Program-made: the position numbers and the translations under genes
NCBI GenBank assembly: GCA_950106755.1
Contig: OX467083.1
Span: 38,640,555-38,704,554 of the forward strand
Length of the DNA: 64,000 nucleotides
DNA from: Climacium dendroides
Lineage: Eukaryota > Streptophyta > Bryopsida > Hypnales > Climaciaceae
Reading direction: 5' to 3'
Shown: positions 33,562 to 44,154 of the stretch, in pieces
Numbering within the stretch: the first letter of the stretch is position 1
Layout of the letters: each line of letters begins with the position of its first letter
Notes under the pieces: generated by a model
Told to the model about the DNA's origin: nothing
Seen by the model: only the letters and a program-made list of their open reading frames with translations
Database searches by the model: none

Positions 33562-36500
33562 TCATCTTCTCTTCAACTTCATTTTCATGAGTGCTGCACA
33601 TTTGTCTAAAATTGTGCGCTCACCAATCCGCAGAGAAAGCGCATGGTAGAGCATTGGGTCAACATCTCTGTCCCTAGTTTTCAGCAGCTCCCTATCATCT
33701 TGCAAAGTGGAGCTTAGGGAACCACCACCGAACTTCTCGCTAGTCATTGACCTCACCTCAGGGTATATGCTGTCCCTTTCCGCCACTATAGCCAACAAGC
33801 TTGAGCACACCGACTTTGTGAGGAGCCATCTGTCAAAGTCAGTAAGACAACTGGAATCCTCTTTTCTCGGTAAAACAGAGGTTCTCTGAGGTCTCATCCG
33901 TCTGGTGTTGCTTCCATTCGGTGTGCCATTTGCCTGACCATCCCTGCTTCTCTTGCGACTGCCAATAGACAAGCAGCATTAGTATCTAAGACCACGACAA
34001 TTGCCAGATCCAAAACCCTTGCAACTCATCAGACAAGGAAATACTCTCGCAAACATTGAAAGATCAAATTGAGAGAGGTATCAAAAAACGGGACCCTAAA
34101 ATCTTTCACGATGAGTACATGTTGGCATCGAGATGAACACCACCTTAACATAAAAAATTGTGTTGGTTTCAAGTCTACCAATAAAACTTTGAACCCTTAT
34201 GACTTCTTCCATCCTTTCCAAAATTATCATTATCTGGTGCATTGGGGGAACCTCTTCGATTTGCCAACAAGAATAAAAGTAATCAGCACTTGAAAGTAAT
34301 CACAAGCGTAAGGTATGGTTATCTCACGTGCAATGTCAATCTCAATGACCAGTGAGAAGCTAGGTGTGGTTACCGCAAGAGCTCTTACAACCTCAAAGGT
34401 CTAAAATGTTTTCAAAAGAAACATAGTGAAAACCGGAAGGGCAAAAAAACAGGACAATGTACCCGCCAGAATTCTTAAGTTTCGTTGTCCACCCTAGCGC
34501 TTTAGCAAGCTTGTCCACAGCAGCAGACGAAGCTCTCTCAATTTCCTCGTCATCTGACAATTCAACTTCATCTGCATTCCAATGAAGAGCCTGCTGTTCC
34601 ACGTTGTTCCGAGTGGCGTCTGGCGCATGGATGAGATACAACAACAACAAAAGCTCCGATTGAGGCTTCCCATCCACAGAGAATTCGAAATAGTCTGTTC
34701 CTTGGGACGAGCAAGGAGCACATCCAGATTGTCGCCAAAGCGTCAAACATCTCCGAACATGTCGTTTTGAGGATAATCTTCCACAGACATGAATCACAAT
34801 CGCAAGGTCGACGTTGACTATATCAAAGGGATTATCAGGTTCAGTAAATCCATAGCGGTGGAGCAATGCTGCATTGCTGAGTAAACCATACGTATTATAG
34901 ATCTGAAAATGGAAAATAGATCTCAAAACTCTGGATTTAAGAATGGAGAATTTCAGTAAGTAAAACGCAAAACTGAAACCGAACATTTCAGAACGACCAG
35001 TTACAAGCTAGGACTTACCATGGTGTACTGCACAGTGGGGTCCAATAAACTTACAAATTTTTGGTTTCTGCTGAGATTAGGAGAACATCGGACATGTGTA
35101 CGCTAAAAAAAATGAGCAGAATTTCAGATTATAAATTGCGTTGGAATCACACTAAAGTCTACTTCATCGTCATTACAAATCCATATATGTAACTGAAAAA
35201 CATACAAAGTGTCTGATGTTTTAAATACAATATCTACCATCTAGTGTTGCCAGCATTTGTGAAATTACAACTTGTATTTAATGGTACATATTAGAATGAG
35301 TCTTCACAATTACTTTAGAGATGCTTGATCCCATAGCACTTGAAATGCTTGTATGATTTCTTTATAGAGATGAATAGCCAAAGCTATTCTATTCTCTATG
35401 AAATGATAGATATTGTGTAAAAGAAATCCAAATTGTTGTATGATTTTAAATTCTTCATTTAGCACTTGTGAAATGCAGTTCATTTCAATTCCACCGCAAT
35501 TTGCGGTTTCAAAACCGGTTCATTTTTTTAGCATGCTAGAGCTTCCTGAAGTTGCTGAACTTTATAGTGAAAATTGACTGGAAATTTTGAAGTTTATTGG
35601 ACCCCACAGTATTATTAGATAGTGTCAGGAAGTTTTAGACAACATCATGTAATGAAAATTTTCCCATGAGCTCTCCCAATGGTTAAAAATAATTTTATAG
35701 ATGCCTGCCCACTATACATGGAGTGGCCTCCGTCTAATAGGGAGAGCTCTCCATCAATCGTGGGAAAATTTCATTACATGATGTCTGATGGTTCCTGAAT
35801 CAGTCTCTTTTTCCAAAAAAAACTCGTTTCAGAATGATGATATCCTACCTCGGTGCCCTTCGCAACATCTTTCACCATGATCATTTCAAGCACTTCACTG
35901 CTTTCCTCCCAGTTCGATGGCAAACCTCCTGCATCGTCTTCTTCTTCAGCACCTGGGTCACCCTCCTTGGCTGGTTCTGCCTCCTCTTCAATTGAATTTG
36001 GCTTGCCTTTCCTCGTATCAGCTACTTCTTTGGGCTTCGGGCTCTCAGCTGATGCAAACTCATCTCTTTTCATGATTGCTTCTCTAGATCTTTCGGGGCT
36101 CTCATCGACAGTTGGATTGGATTTGCCCCTTCTCTTAGGTTTAGGGCTGTCAACAACACCAATATTGGGCTTGCCCCTTTTTTTAGTTGCTTCTTTAGGT
36201 TTAGGGCTGCGACTAATACCATGATTGGACTTGCCCATTTCCTTAGTTGCCTCTTTTAGATTATTTCTGTCATCAACACTGGACGTGAACTTGCGTCCCC
36301 TCTTCGTTGCTTCTTCAAGAGTTTCATCAGCACTGTCTGGCGTGCTGGGTTCTGGCTCCTCGGAATCTGAATCAGAGTCACTAAATACAGATGTAAAATG
36401 CACATCTTCAGCACCAGTCTTGTGGTTAAATCTGCAAAAGCCACCCAGAACAAGACTTAACACTCATCTGAACACACATAACACCGGAAGAAAGATACTG

Positions 36501-38160
36501 TTACACGTTTAGGAAACGAGAGGGAGAAACAGAGATGGATTATTATGGCGTACAAGTCAGCCAAAGGTACCATGCCATAACCATGAACGTCATCGACTTG
36601 AAATGCACGTGAGGCCACCAGAGTTTTGGCTGCCAAGTAGTGCTCAAACGAGAACCACTTGGCAGGAAATTTGCTTTCTCCAAAGAGATCAACAAGGATT
36701 CCATAGCACTCCTTCCAGTCCGACTTCATCAACCGCCTGTCCTCCTTTACCACCTATCTAGATGCAATCCAAGGCAAGCAATTCAGCGCAAATAGTTCCA
36801 CCTCTGCATTAAGGTTACCGCAGCTAAAAGCGATAGTTTGAGACCTGAAACGAAAGTTCTTAAATGTGAAACTGAAATCATTAGCTAATTGTAAACAGAG
36901 CCTTGAGAATCGAAATCAGCTCATTCTGAGTGAGTTATTCACAGATAAATGTAGAAGCTGTAGACACCTACTTTTGCTAAAGTCAGAATGAAAAGAATAA
37001 TTTAGTAGTAGAAGATCACAGACGAGTACAATTTGAGCAAGTAAAATATCAAACCAAAGCACTTTAGATTTGATCATGAATGGACTATTGTTCACGCATG
37101 AACATAATTGTCACATCATGACTCGCTGCCGAAGCCAGTATAGCATGTCACTTCATGCATCCTTTTCTGTGTAACCCAGATAGATATTTCACTGTGAATG
37201 ATAATTTTGAATCCTTTTGTCAATTCATCCCTCTAACATACCTATCACAATTATGGTGCAGTCATAATAAGGTGCTGCTCCCTTACTCGCACATTTAGGG
37301 TATTTATTCTGTTGAATCCGGAAAACAAACCTAATTGATATACAAACAAAAAGGTAAAGACTTCCACCTCTGCATTACCCGCACACTTAGGGTATGTTTG
37401 TACGAAGTGTACATTTATCCAAGGTCCACATTAAGACTAACGAACTCATGCACTGCATTTAAGAAACGATCAGTTCAAGATGAAGTTTTCTAGTTCACCT
37501 TTGGAAGACATTACTCTTGACCTAATTCGAACAATTGAATAAAAACGACTACAAAGCAGGCTTACATTGATGTACATAATAGTGCAAAACAATGTTGGCA
37601 CGCGCATTCTCTCCCACACGCACCTTGTGGAGTTCAGTGCCCGTAAGCAATCGATCGATGTCCGTCAAGCTCCACACAATCGGCAGGCATTGCTGAAACG
37701 GGACGAGTCGCAAGTATCCATCCCATTTGGAAAGCTCTCCGAGGCTCCGCTCATACATCAAAGCCACCACCAGCCCTAGCCCCCCTCCCAATTCCGCCTC
37801 ACTGATCATCGTCTCCGCTTCGCTGGTAACAATTGTGAGGCACGCCTGCTTGGGAATGGTGGCGATCATCTCCCCCTGGTGCAGGTCCACCCGCGCTTTG
37901 ACCCCAATGTCCGCCACACTGTCCCCGATGTGAAAGGACAAGCCGACACTGTACTCCACGTTGTTGTCACGCATCCACCGGAGAAACCCTCGCAGATTCC
38001 TGAAACAGACACACAGGATAGGAATCAAAACTGTTTGCGCAATCACAACGAGGATACCAATGCCGCATTTGTGGGACTGCAAAATCTTGGAATGAGAAGA
38101 TTGAAGAGAAGTGTGGCAATGGCGGTACCTGGAGGATTGAACTGGTGATAGAGCTGCCAT
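33562..38160 (-). CDS. SETD6/RKM-like SET-domain protein lysine methyltransferase
   Basis: It probably transfers methyl groups from S-adenosylmethionine to a lysine of a protein substrate. The LSMT/SETD6/RKM class acts on non-histone proteins in nucleus, cytosol or plastid, and no transit peptide is evident. Exons inferred on the minus strand: 38160-38129, 37999-37624, 36753-36554, 36431-35849, 34902-34463, 33958-33562; all introns are GT-AG and phases agree, giving 675 aa. Seen: NLRGFLRWMRDNNVEYS at the start, YGMVPLADLFNHKT (SET N-H motif, H206) made by joining exons 3 and 4, and the GTE-IYNTYG catalytic-tyrosine motif (Y402) joined across exons 4 and 5. The C-terminal part fits the Rubisco-LSMT substrate-binding domain and ends with SLRIGERTIL-KCA. 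Odd: a charged repetitive insert at about 242-358 splits the SET domain. The 32-bp first exon is the least certain part. Confidence 0.88.
35966..36316 (-). repeat. In-frame ~20-residue degenerate repeats in the SET-domain insert
   Basis: Residues about 242-358 consist of five to six diverged units of the type EATKKRGKPN-G-VDSPKPK. Units are roughly 60 bp, rich in Lys, Glu, Ser and Pro, with SPKPK recurring three times. They lie between NHKTGAEDVHF and the conserved EVLEMIMVKDVAKGTE segment, so they form a flexible insertion in the catalytic domain. They lie wholly within exon 4. Confidence 0.8.
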
Positions 38161-38323
38161 AGCGGATAGACTGGTGCTGGTGCTTTCAACAATAGAAGAT
38201 TAAGTGAAAGAGGACTCATCAGCAACCATAGCTGGTGGCAATGGACAGAGAACGATGGCAAAAACACTGTCGTGAGTGGGGAGCGTGACTGTAGGCTGTG
38301 GAAATGAAGGTTCAGGGGTTTAG
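38161..38323 (-). promoter_or_regulatory. Short 5' flank of the SET-domain gene
   Basis: Only about 160 bp separate the proposed start codon from the MITE copy at 38324. A minus-strand frame of 102 codons (38351-38043) overlaps exon 1 in another phase but shows no domain. The core promoter probably lies here or inside the MITE; no clear TATA box was fixed. Confidence 0.4.
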
Positions 38324-38550
38324 GGCACATCATTCCCACCCGGCCCCTCATTGCCCCGTTGGGAGAACACTGGAATTTTATATTTGCAACACATGAAAAA
38401 ATCTGGAAGTTCTGAATTCATATTTGCAATCAGAGGCCCCAAATTAGATTGTAGAGGTGAAGAAATATAAAAATATATGGCTCAAAATAGGGGGCAAATT
38501 TTCAGATTCTCCCTTGGTTGGGGCAATGAGGGGGTCAATTCTCCCTGGCC
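38324..38550. mobile_element. MITE family GGCCAGGG, copy 2, upstream of the SET gene
   Basis: It matches 1839-2074 over its length: CCCCTCATTGCCCC at the left, a middle with TTCTGAATTCATATTTGCAA and AATAGGGGGC, and GGGGGTCAATTCTCCCTGGC at the right. The outer left terminal repeat is decayed. It lies about 160 bp ahead of the SET gene start codon. Confidence 0.7.
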
Positions 38551-39448
38551 ATCCACACACCCATGTTCATGAAAAGTAAAAGGGGTATAAATTATTACCT
38601 TCGTGGGTTTAACCAATAAACCCAATAAACCCAAAACCACTAAGGTAGGAGCACCCAATGGTGTCAGTGTATCCAAGAGACTCACTTTCTACATATGATA
38701 GTCATTTCAAAACTTAAATGTACATAAACTGTAGATACCTTATTTTATTGATCAAAATAATAAGCTATCTATAGCCTACCTACATTTAAGTTTTAGAATC
38801 ATTACCTTACCTAGAAAGTGACACCATTGGGTGCTCCTACTTGTAACCCATTAAACCAAAACTCACTAAACCCACAAAGGACCAAGGGACTCCAAAATTC
38901 TAGAATTGTTTCAAAACTGTGAAGATTTATTATGAAATGCAACTTATTAGAAGAATAATTTAATGGTGAATCTTAAACAATTATAGTTGTAAAATATGAT
39001 TTGTAGATCTTATCCATACAACTAGATCAATTAGTACACAAAGAAATATTTTTCAATAATATTTGAAGCCCAAAGTTGAAAATTCCTTCTAATATCAATT
39101 CTAGATTGAAAATTTGTAATTTTTACAAGAATTTTTTTCCTCTAAGTTCAAAATGTTAGGTTCTAATCATAATAATTCTTGAAATTTTTTATTTTACTTT
39201 TTTATTCAAGTTATTTTTTGAGGCCAACCAACCAATAGCCATTGAATCATAGAATATTTGCAAAGCAAAATATTCATAATCTATACCATACAAATGTTAA
39301 AGAACTAACACAAGAATATTCAAAAAAATTGATGGATGAAAAAAATGCATTTTTACATGTTTTGGATGTGTTTGCATTCATCTATTGTTCAAAATTTGAA
39401 CACCTAGTCCCTTAGGGATTAAACCCCAAAGGTTGAATGACTACCCAG
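38551..39448. other. AT-rich DNA with an internal inverted repeat
   Basis: A segment with CACTTTCTA and CCAATGGTG...CACTAAGGTAGGAGCACCCAATGG-like phrases at about 38590-38690 recurs inverted at about 38810-38890 (TAGAAAGTG, then CACCATTGGGTGCTCCTAC). A possible TTAA-family right end is at about 39390-39415. No gene was seen. Confidence 0.45.
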
Positions 39449-40861
39449 CAACAATGCTAGTATAATAGCGTAGAAATGTGAGATTATGAGCCTTGAGCAT
39501 ATGTATAAGTAAATATCCTACAATCATTGAAGGTGCTTGTAACATAAACACCTATAATATAGGTGTTTATAACATAGGTATCCTATAATCATTGAAGGTT
39601 TCTATAATGCTAGACACCTATAATATAGGTATATGTAAGCTTATGTATTCATGATCTTAGGCTCACATAATAACACTTTTCTTTATTGAAGACATATATT
39701 TATTTCTTTAAAAATAATTCAATCATATATAGTTGCAAAATGGGAGCATATAGAGAGAGGAACTTTGAATTATGAAAAAATGGTTTTACTTTCAAAGTTG
39801 TAGAATGGATTTTAAAGAATTTTGGGTAAGTTCCCATGATGTCAAATTCTACAATAATTGAGACAATAATTTTTTTGAAACTTTTTTTTGAGGTTTTGGA
39901 TAAGAGAATGTACTTGCTTTTGGAGAATATTATGTTTACTTCAATCACTACGTGGGGAATACAATTATGCACTTTGAAGTTCAAAACACTTGACTCTATA
40001 CAACTAAAAAAAATATTCAAATTTTTTTAATTATTTAAAAAAATCTTATAGATTATATTCATGTCTACTTGGAAAGTTTTTATTCATTGAATTTTGATCA
40101 GTCAAATGAAAGTTATAATGAGTCTTGTTTAGCAAGCAATCAACTAAGGCATCTTCTTGAAAAAAGATTGTATAAGATTCTTTTCTTAGCTTAATTTTTA
40201 CTATTTTTCAAAACTAAAGGTTCTATAACTTGTAGATTACTTGCTATAACAATTTCACCATTAGGATTGACATATTTCAATTATATTTTAGAATTATTTG
40301 TGATTTAGATTTTCCTTCCATCTTATGTTTACTTCTTCATAACAATTTTTTGAAAGACAAAAAATAACTTTGAGTTTCAATTTAAAAAAATAAATCCTCA
40401 ACACAATTCTCTAGTATAAAGATTTAAAACTTCAAAATTTTGTAGTGGCAAAAAATTTAAGTTAAGAGGATTCCAAATTTGAAAAATCTAGGATTGCTCA
40501 ATTCAAAAGAATTTTTTTCAACTTTGAATATTCTTATCTTACAATTGAAGTGGTCAAAGTTTCTAACAATTTCTTCCACACATTGTGATACAAGTCTTAT
40601 GCAAGATCCTATAATTGGATTTTCAAAAAATGGAATATTTTTTTTGAGGAGTGCTATTATGAGAGCTTAGAATCATGAGCATATGAACCTAAAAGACATT
40701 ATAGAAACCTTCGATGATTATAGGATACTTATGTTATAGATATCTGTATTTTATGTATTTATATTATAAGCACCTTTAATGGCTGTAGGATATCTACTTA
40801 TACATATGCTCAAGGCTCATATGCTCACATTTCTATGCTCACATGCTAGCATCATTGTTGA
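39449..40861. mobile_element. ~1.4-kb element with ~215-bp terminal inverted repeats around a TTAA-family body
   Basis: The first ~215 bp (39449-39670) recur inverted at about 40645-40861. Shared landmarks include GAGCCTTGAGCATATGTATA, ATCCTATAATCAT and GAAGGTTTCTATAATG. Between them lies the E6/E13-type body (TTATTCATTGAATTTTGATC, then CAATTTCACCATTAGG) without the family's TTAA ends. It is non-coding apart from chance frames (39700-40020). Confidence 0.65.
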
Positions 40862-41138
40862 TTAACTCAAAAAAGTTTTAACTCTCATATTTAATTTTTT
40901 CAATTCCATTTTTAAACCTTTGTTTTGCAAATTAATTGAACCCAAAGGTTTTGATTGGTTCCCTTGAATTTTTTTGAACCCCTTCAATTGAAAAAGACAC
41001 TATGGGCTTCAATTTAGTATTTAGACTTTAAAATTTGATTACCTTATGTCTTAGCTTCATTCTACTATTTTTATCTTGGCTTCATTCCACCATGTTTTCC
41101 TATCACCTCATAGTCATAGTCACAAAGCAAACCTTATA
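40862..41138. other. AT-rich intergenic DNA
   Basis: Nothing recognisable was seen between two transposon-like elements. Confidence 0.4.
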
Positions 41139-41721
41139 CTCCCTTTGTCTCAAAAAGAAACCCATGTATCGACTTCACATTTGTCTCAAAAAGAACCCCG
41201 TGTTTGCCTCTCTCCCCCCTATTATTTAACCATTGATAGAATTTAAAAAAGAAACTTCATTTGCCTCTCTCTCACCCTATTGCTTAAACATTGATAGAAT
41301 CTCAAAAAGAAACATGTATTTGCTTCTTTATTGTACCCTGCTCTATGCTCTTTGTGAGTTAAATTTGGTTTGTTTACTAATCGTGCTAGAAATATCAATA
41401 TTGTAAGCACTAGGATTTGTTTTTTAATAGATGGAAGAACTTGCGTAGCTAGGTTTGCTTGTCCTTCATCTACATTTGTATTAAAAATGCTTCATATTGA
41501 CCTACTTTCTATGAATCGGTATTGATGAAAAAACACCCCAAAAGTCATACTTTTGACGTTGTCTTTCTTTCCTTGCAAAGTAGTTTTAAACGTAAAAACT
41601 ATGTACTTGAATTTGGAATAGTTCAAGACTAATCTTTGACACCTTTCAGTTGCAATTTATTGCTATGATTTCTTAATCCCAAAGAAAATCTGAAACACGA
41701 GATTCTTTTTAAGATAAGGAG
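41139..41721. mobile_element. Stowaway-like (Tc1/mariner) MITE, 583 bp
   Basis: The left end is CTCCCTTTGTCTCAAAAAGA and the right end in reverse complement is CTCCTTATCTTAAAAAGAAT, flanked by TA on both sides (TATA in fact). CTCCCT(C) ends with a TA duplication are the hallmark of Stowaway elements. The interior repeats TCTCAAAAAGAAAC several times. Confidence 0.65.
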
Positions 41722-42793
41722 TATATGTCAATACAAAAATCCCAAAGGTTATTTCAAAAGCACCTAAACTAGTTTGAGTTGAAAGTTTAGGGAGTTTTGT
41801 ATTAGTGCATGTGGATTTTCAAAGCCAAAACTTTAAAGTATTTGATAGGTGCACATTTGAAGCATCTTGAGAAAAACCCAAAACCATTCACTAAAAGCTT
41901 GTCACTTTACAACCATGAAGTATCATTTGTAAAGCACACCATCCAAAACAAACGGTTTGAGGTCATATTGGTCAAAAGTGTTGGAGTTTATTCTCTTTCA
42001 TATTGGTGGAACTCCAATAAATACCTACTTGACTAAAATAGAGGGCGAATGGAATCAAATAGACTAAAAATTTGAGCAAATTAACCCTAAAACATTGGTG
42101 AAGATACAAAATGTCCTTTGCATTCTTTTGTCTAATTAAGTTTGTAGGATGGAAAAGCCCATTTTTTCATCCATTTTTTGAACCTTGATTGAGTACATTT
42201 TTAGCAAACATCATCACAAATTCCCACATTATGGTATTATTGACTTTTTTGAAGAGAAAGATGTTTAATCCATGGGATCCCTCTTGTAGTGAATTTTGGC
42301 CATTTCTTGTTATTTACTCTTGATGTGAATTTCCACCACAAAAATGATATTTTTGAGTTTGAAACCCACTAATGAAATGAAGCAATTACTAAGTATAGTT
42401 TTTTTTTAATCCAATTGAAAATTTTGAAAATTTTGTATATTTCAATATTTTATAGCAATATGAGCTTTGGGCCTATAACCATGGTTTGTTTGTTCATTTT
42501 TTAATTTTTGAGTGACATGATAACTTTGGTTTGTACCATGATGTTATACAATATACATTTGGGGTGAAAAATTCAGATTTTTTCAAGAACATTGCGTACT
42601 CATACTTGATATGAATTTTCTTCATTGTTTTTTTCTTGACGAATTCACATGAACTTCAAATATTCCCCTCAAAGTTCGAAAATTTTATGACCTGTAGTGC
42701 TTCATCTCTGAAAAGTGAATATCCGAAATTCCAATCATATCTAATTGCAAAATGGCAGCACTGAGGTTTGGAATCAGGACCGTCCTTCCAGGG
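41722..42793. other. AT-rich intergenic DNA upstream of the WRKY palindrome
   Basis: A 75-codon frame (41809-42036) shows no domain. The last bases before 42794, GTCCTTCCAGGG followed by CTAA, look like a decayed right end of a TTAA-family element. Confidence 0.4.
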
Positions 42794-43152
42794 CTAAGAA
42801 AGGGCCCCAAAGTAGCCAAAGGCCGGTTGGGCGAAGCAACGTGGGGCCGTGTGGGGCGGCTCTGGTTGACTGAATCCACTTCAGCGAACTGGCAGGGCTC
42901 CCTTGCCTTCTCTCGAACCTCTCTTCCTTTTGGTCCAAGCTTAAGCTTACCTCCTCTCTCAGTGTCGCGCTTCTCTTGCTCCCCCCGTCACTTTCCCTTT
43001 TGTGAGTCCTTGCGCATTCATTCAAGTCCTGCACTAAGCTTATTCCCCCCACCACGACTGAACACTCCCCAACACTGTTTCCTTTTCCCTCGCTGTCTGG
43101 TGGTGAGAATCCGTCCTCCTCCTCCATCTGGTGGTGGTAAGTTATATTGTCG
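42794..43152. repeat. Outer diverged shoulder of WRKY inverted repeat, left arm
   Basis: It is homologous, in inverted orientation, to 55289-55593 but with many substitutions and indels. The best-conserved blocks are AAAGGCCGGTTGGGCGAAGC and TGTTTCCTT, then TCTGGTGGTGAGAATC. It forms the outer upstream region of WRKY copy A. The first difference from the other arm on leaving the identical core is at 43152 (G here, A on the same strand of the other arm). Confidence 0.85.
42866..42871 (+). promoter_or_regulatory. W-box (TTGACT) upstream of WRKY copy A
   Basis: TTGACT, the WRKY binding core TTGACY, lies in the diverged shoulder within GGTTGACTGAATCC. The same site is kept in the other shoulder at 55525-55530. 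It suggests WRKY auto- or cross-regulation, which is inferred only. Confidence 0.45.
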
Positions 43153-44154
43153 CTTCCCCGCTCTTGCCTGCGCCTCTTCTCGTGCTCGCTCGTCCAGCTT
43201 TGGGGTGCCCGAGACCAGCTATTGCAGGCGCTCAATTGGAGGCAGGTCGGGAAGAGCATCAGAATCTATCAGCAAAGCGTCGCCTTGGGGACCCAGGTGG
43301 GGTGGGGTGCAGCTCAGGGAGTTGGGGGTGGCAGGCTGGAGGGGTCTCCTTGTTGGTGGCGGAGGTATTTGCTGGTTGGGGAGATTGGGACGACAGGCGG
43401 GGATCGATTGACGGCTGCGTGCTGATCAGGTACTCCACGATTCGCTCTCTTGGAGTCGTGTCTGTTGTTGGGACGTTCGAGGATTGAGCAGCAGCTTGTT
43501 GGGAGGGTCAACTTGATATTGCGAGAGATTGCGAGAGAGAGAGAGAGGAGAGCAATTGGGAGAGGTTTTTTTTTCGGGGTGTGGAAAGGGGCGTGGGCAA
43601 TGGTAGGGATCGCGTAAGCCATCGCTGCCAGGTAGATGATGCATAGCCTGACTTGGATTCCGGTGCTGTAAGCGAAGCGCTGTCCCGACCCGCCTTTCTG
43701 TCATTTTCAAATTACAATTTGAGTTTCCCCGTGGGCAGGGCACGGAGTGGCCAACCTGTTTTCGTTTTAAAAACCTGTGGGGAGTTGACGAGGAAGGCCC
43801 GGCGAAATGTCTGTATCTGTGTGCGTGATCCGCAGCACTTCGTGTGGATCAATTTCGGTTGCGTCTCCACAAATTGCGTGGTCCGCTTCGTCCGTCCGTG
43901 GACATTTGTTTATAAGTTTTGGGAAATTAGAATTGGGCGTCGTTATGGGATTGGTGGGGGACGAATTCGTGGCATCCAAGGAGGATCCGAGGAGGCGTCG
44001 ACGCGTCCCATGATGGCCGTGTTGCCAATTCCTCGTGGTGCTGCTTCGCTTCGCTTGTGTGGTAGCGAAAGCGACTGAAGCGCCGGCTTGGTGTCCCGTT
44101 TTGTTGTAGGGTTTTGGCTTTGAAGATTGTCGGGCGTCCATTCGCCGTGGTCCC
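43153..44154 (+). promoter_or_regulatory. Leader and probable 5' UTR intron of WRKY copy A
   Basis: About 1 kb of GC-rich, pyrimidine-rich sequence precedes the start codon. A plausible leader intron runs from GATCAG|GTACTC (donor at 43430) to TTGTTGTAG|GG (acceptor at 44109). A GA-rich run lies at 43523-43547 and a reverse W-box (GGTCAA) at 43506-43511. A TTTATAAG motif near 43909 could instead be a TATA box for a shorter transcript. Confidence 0.4.
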
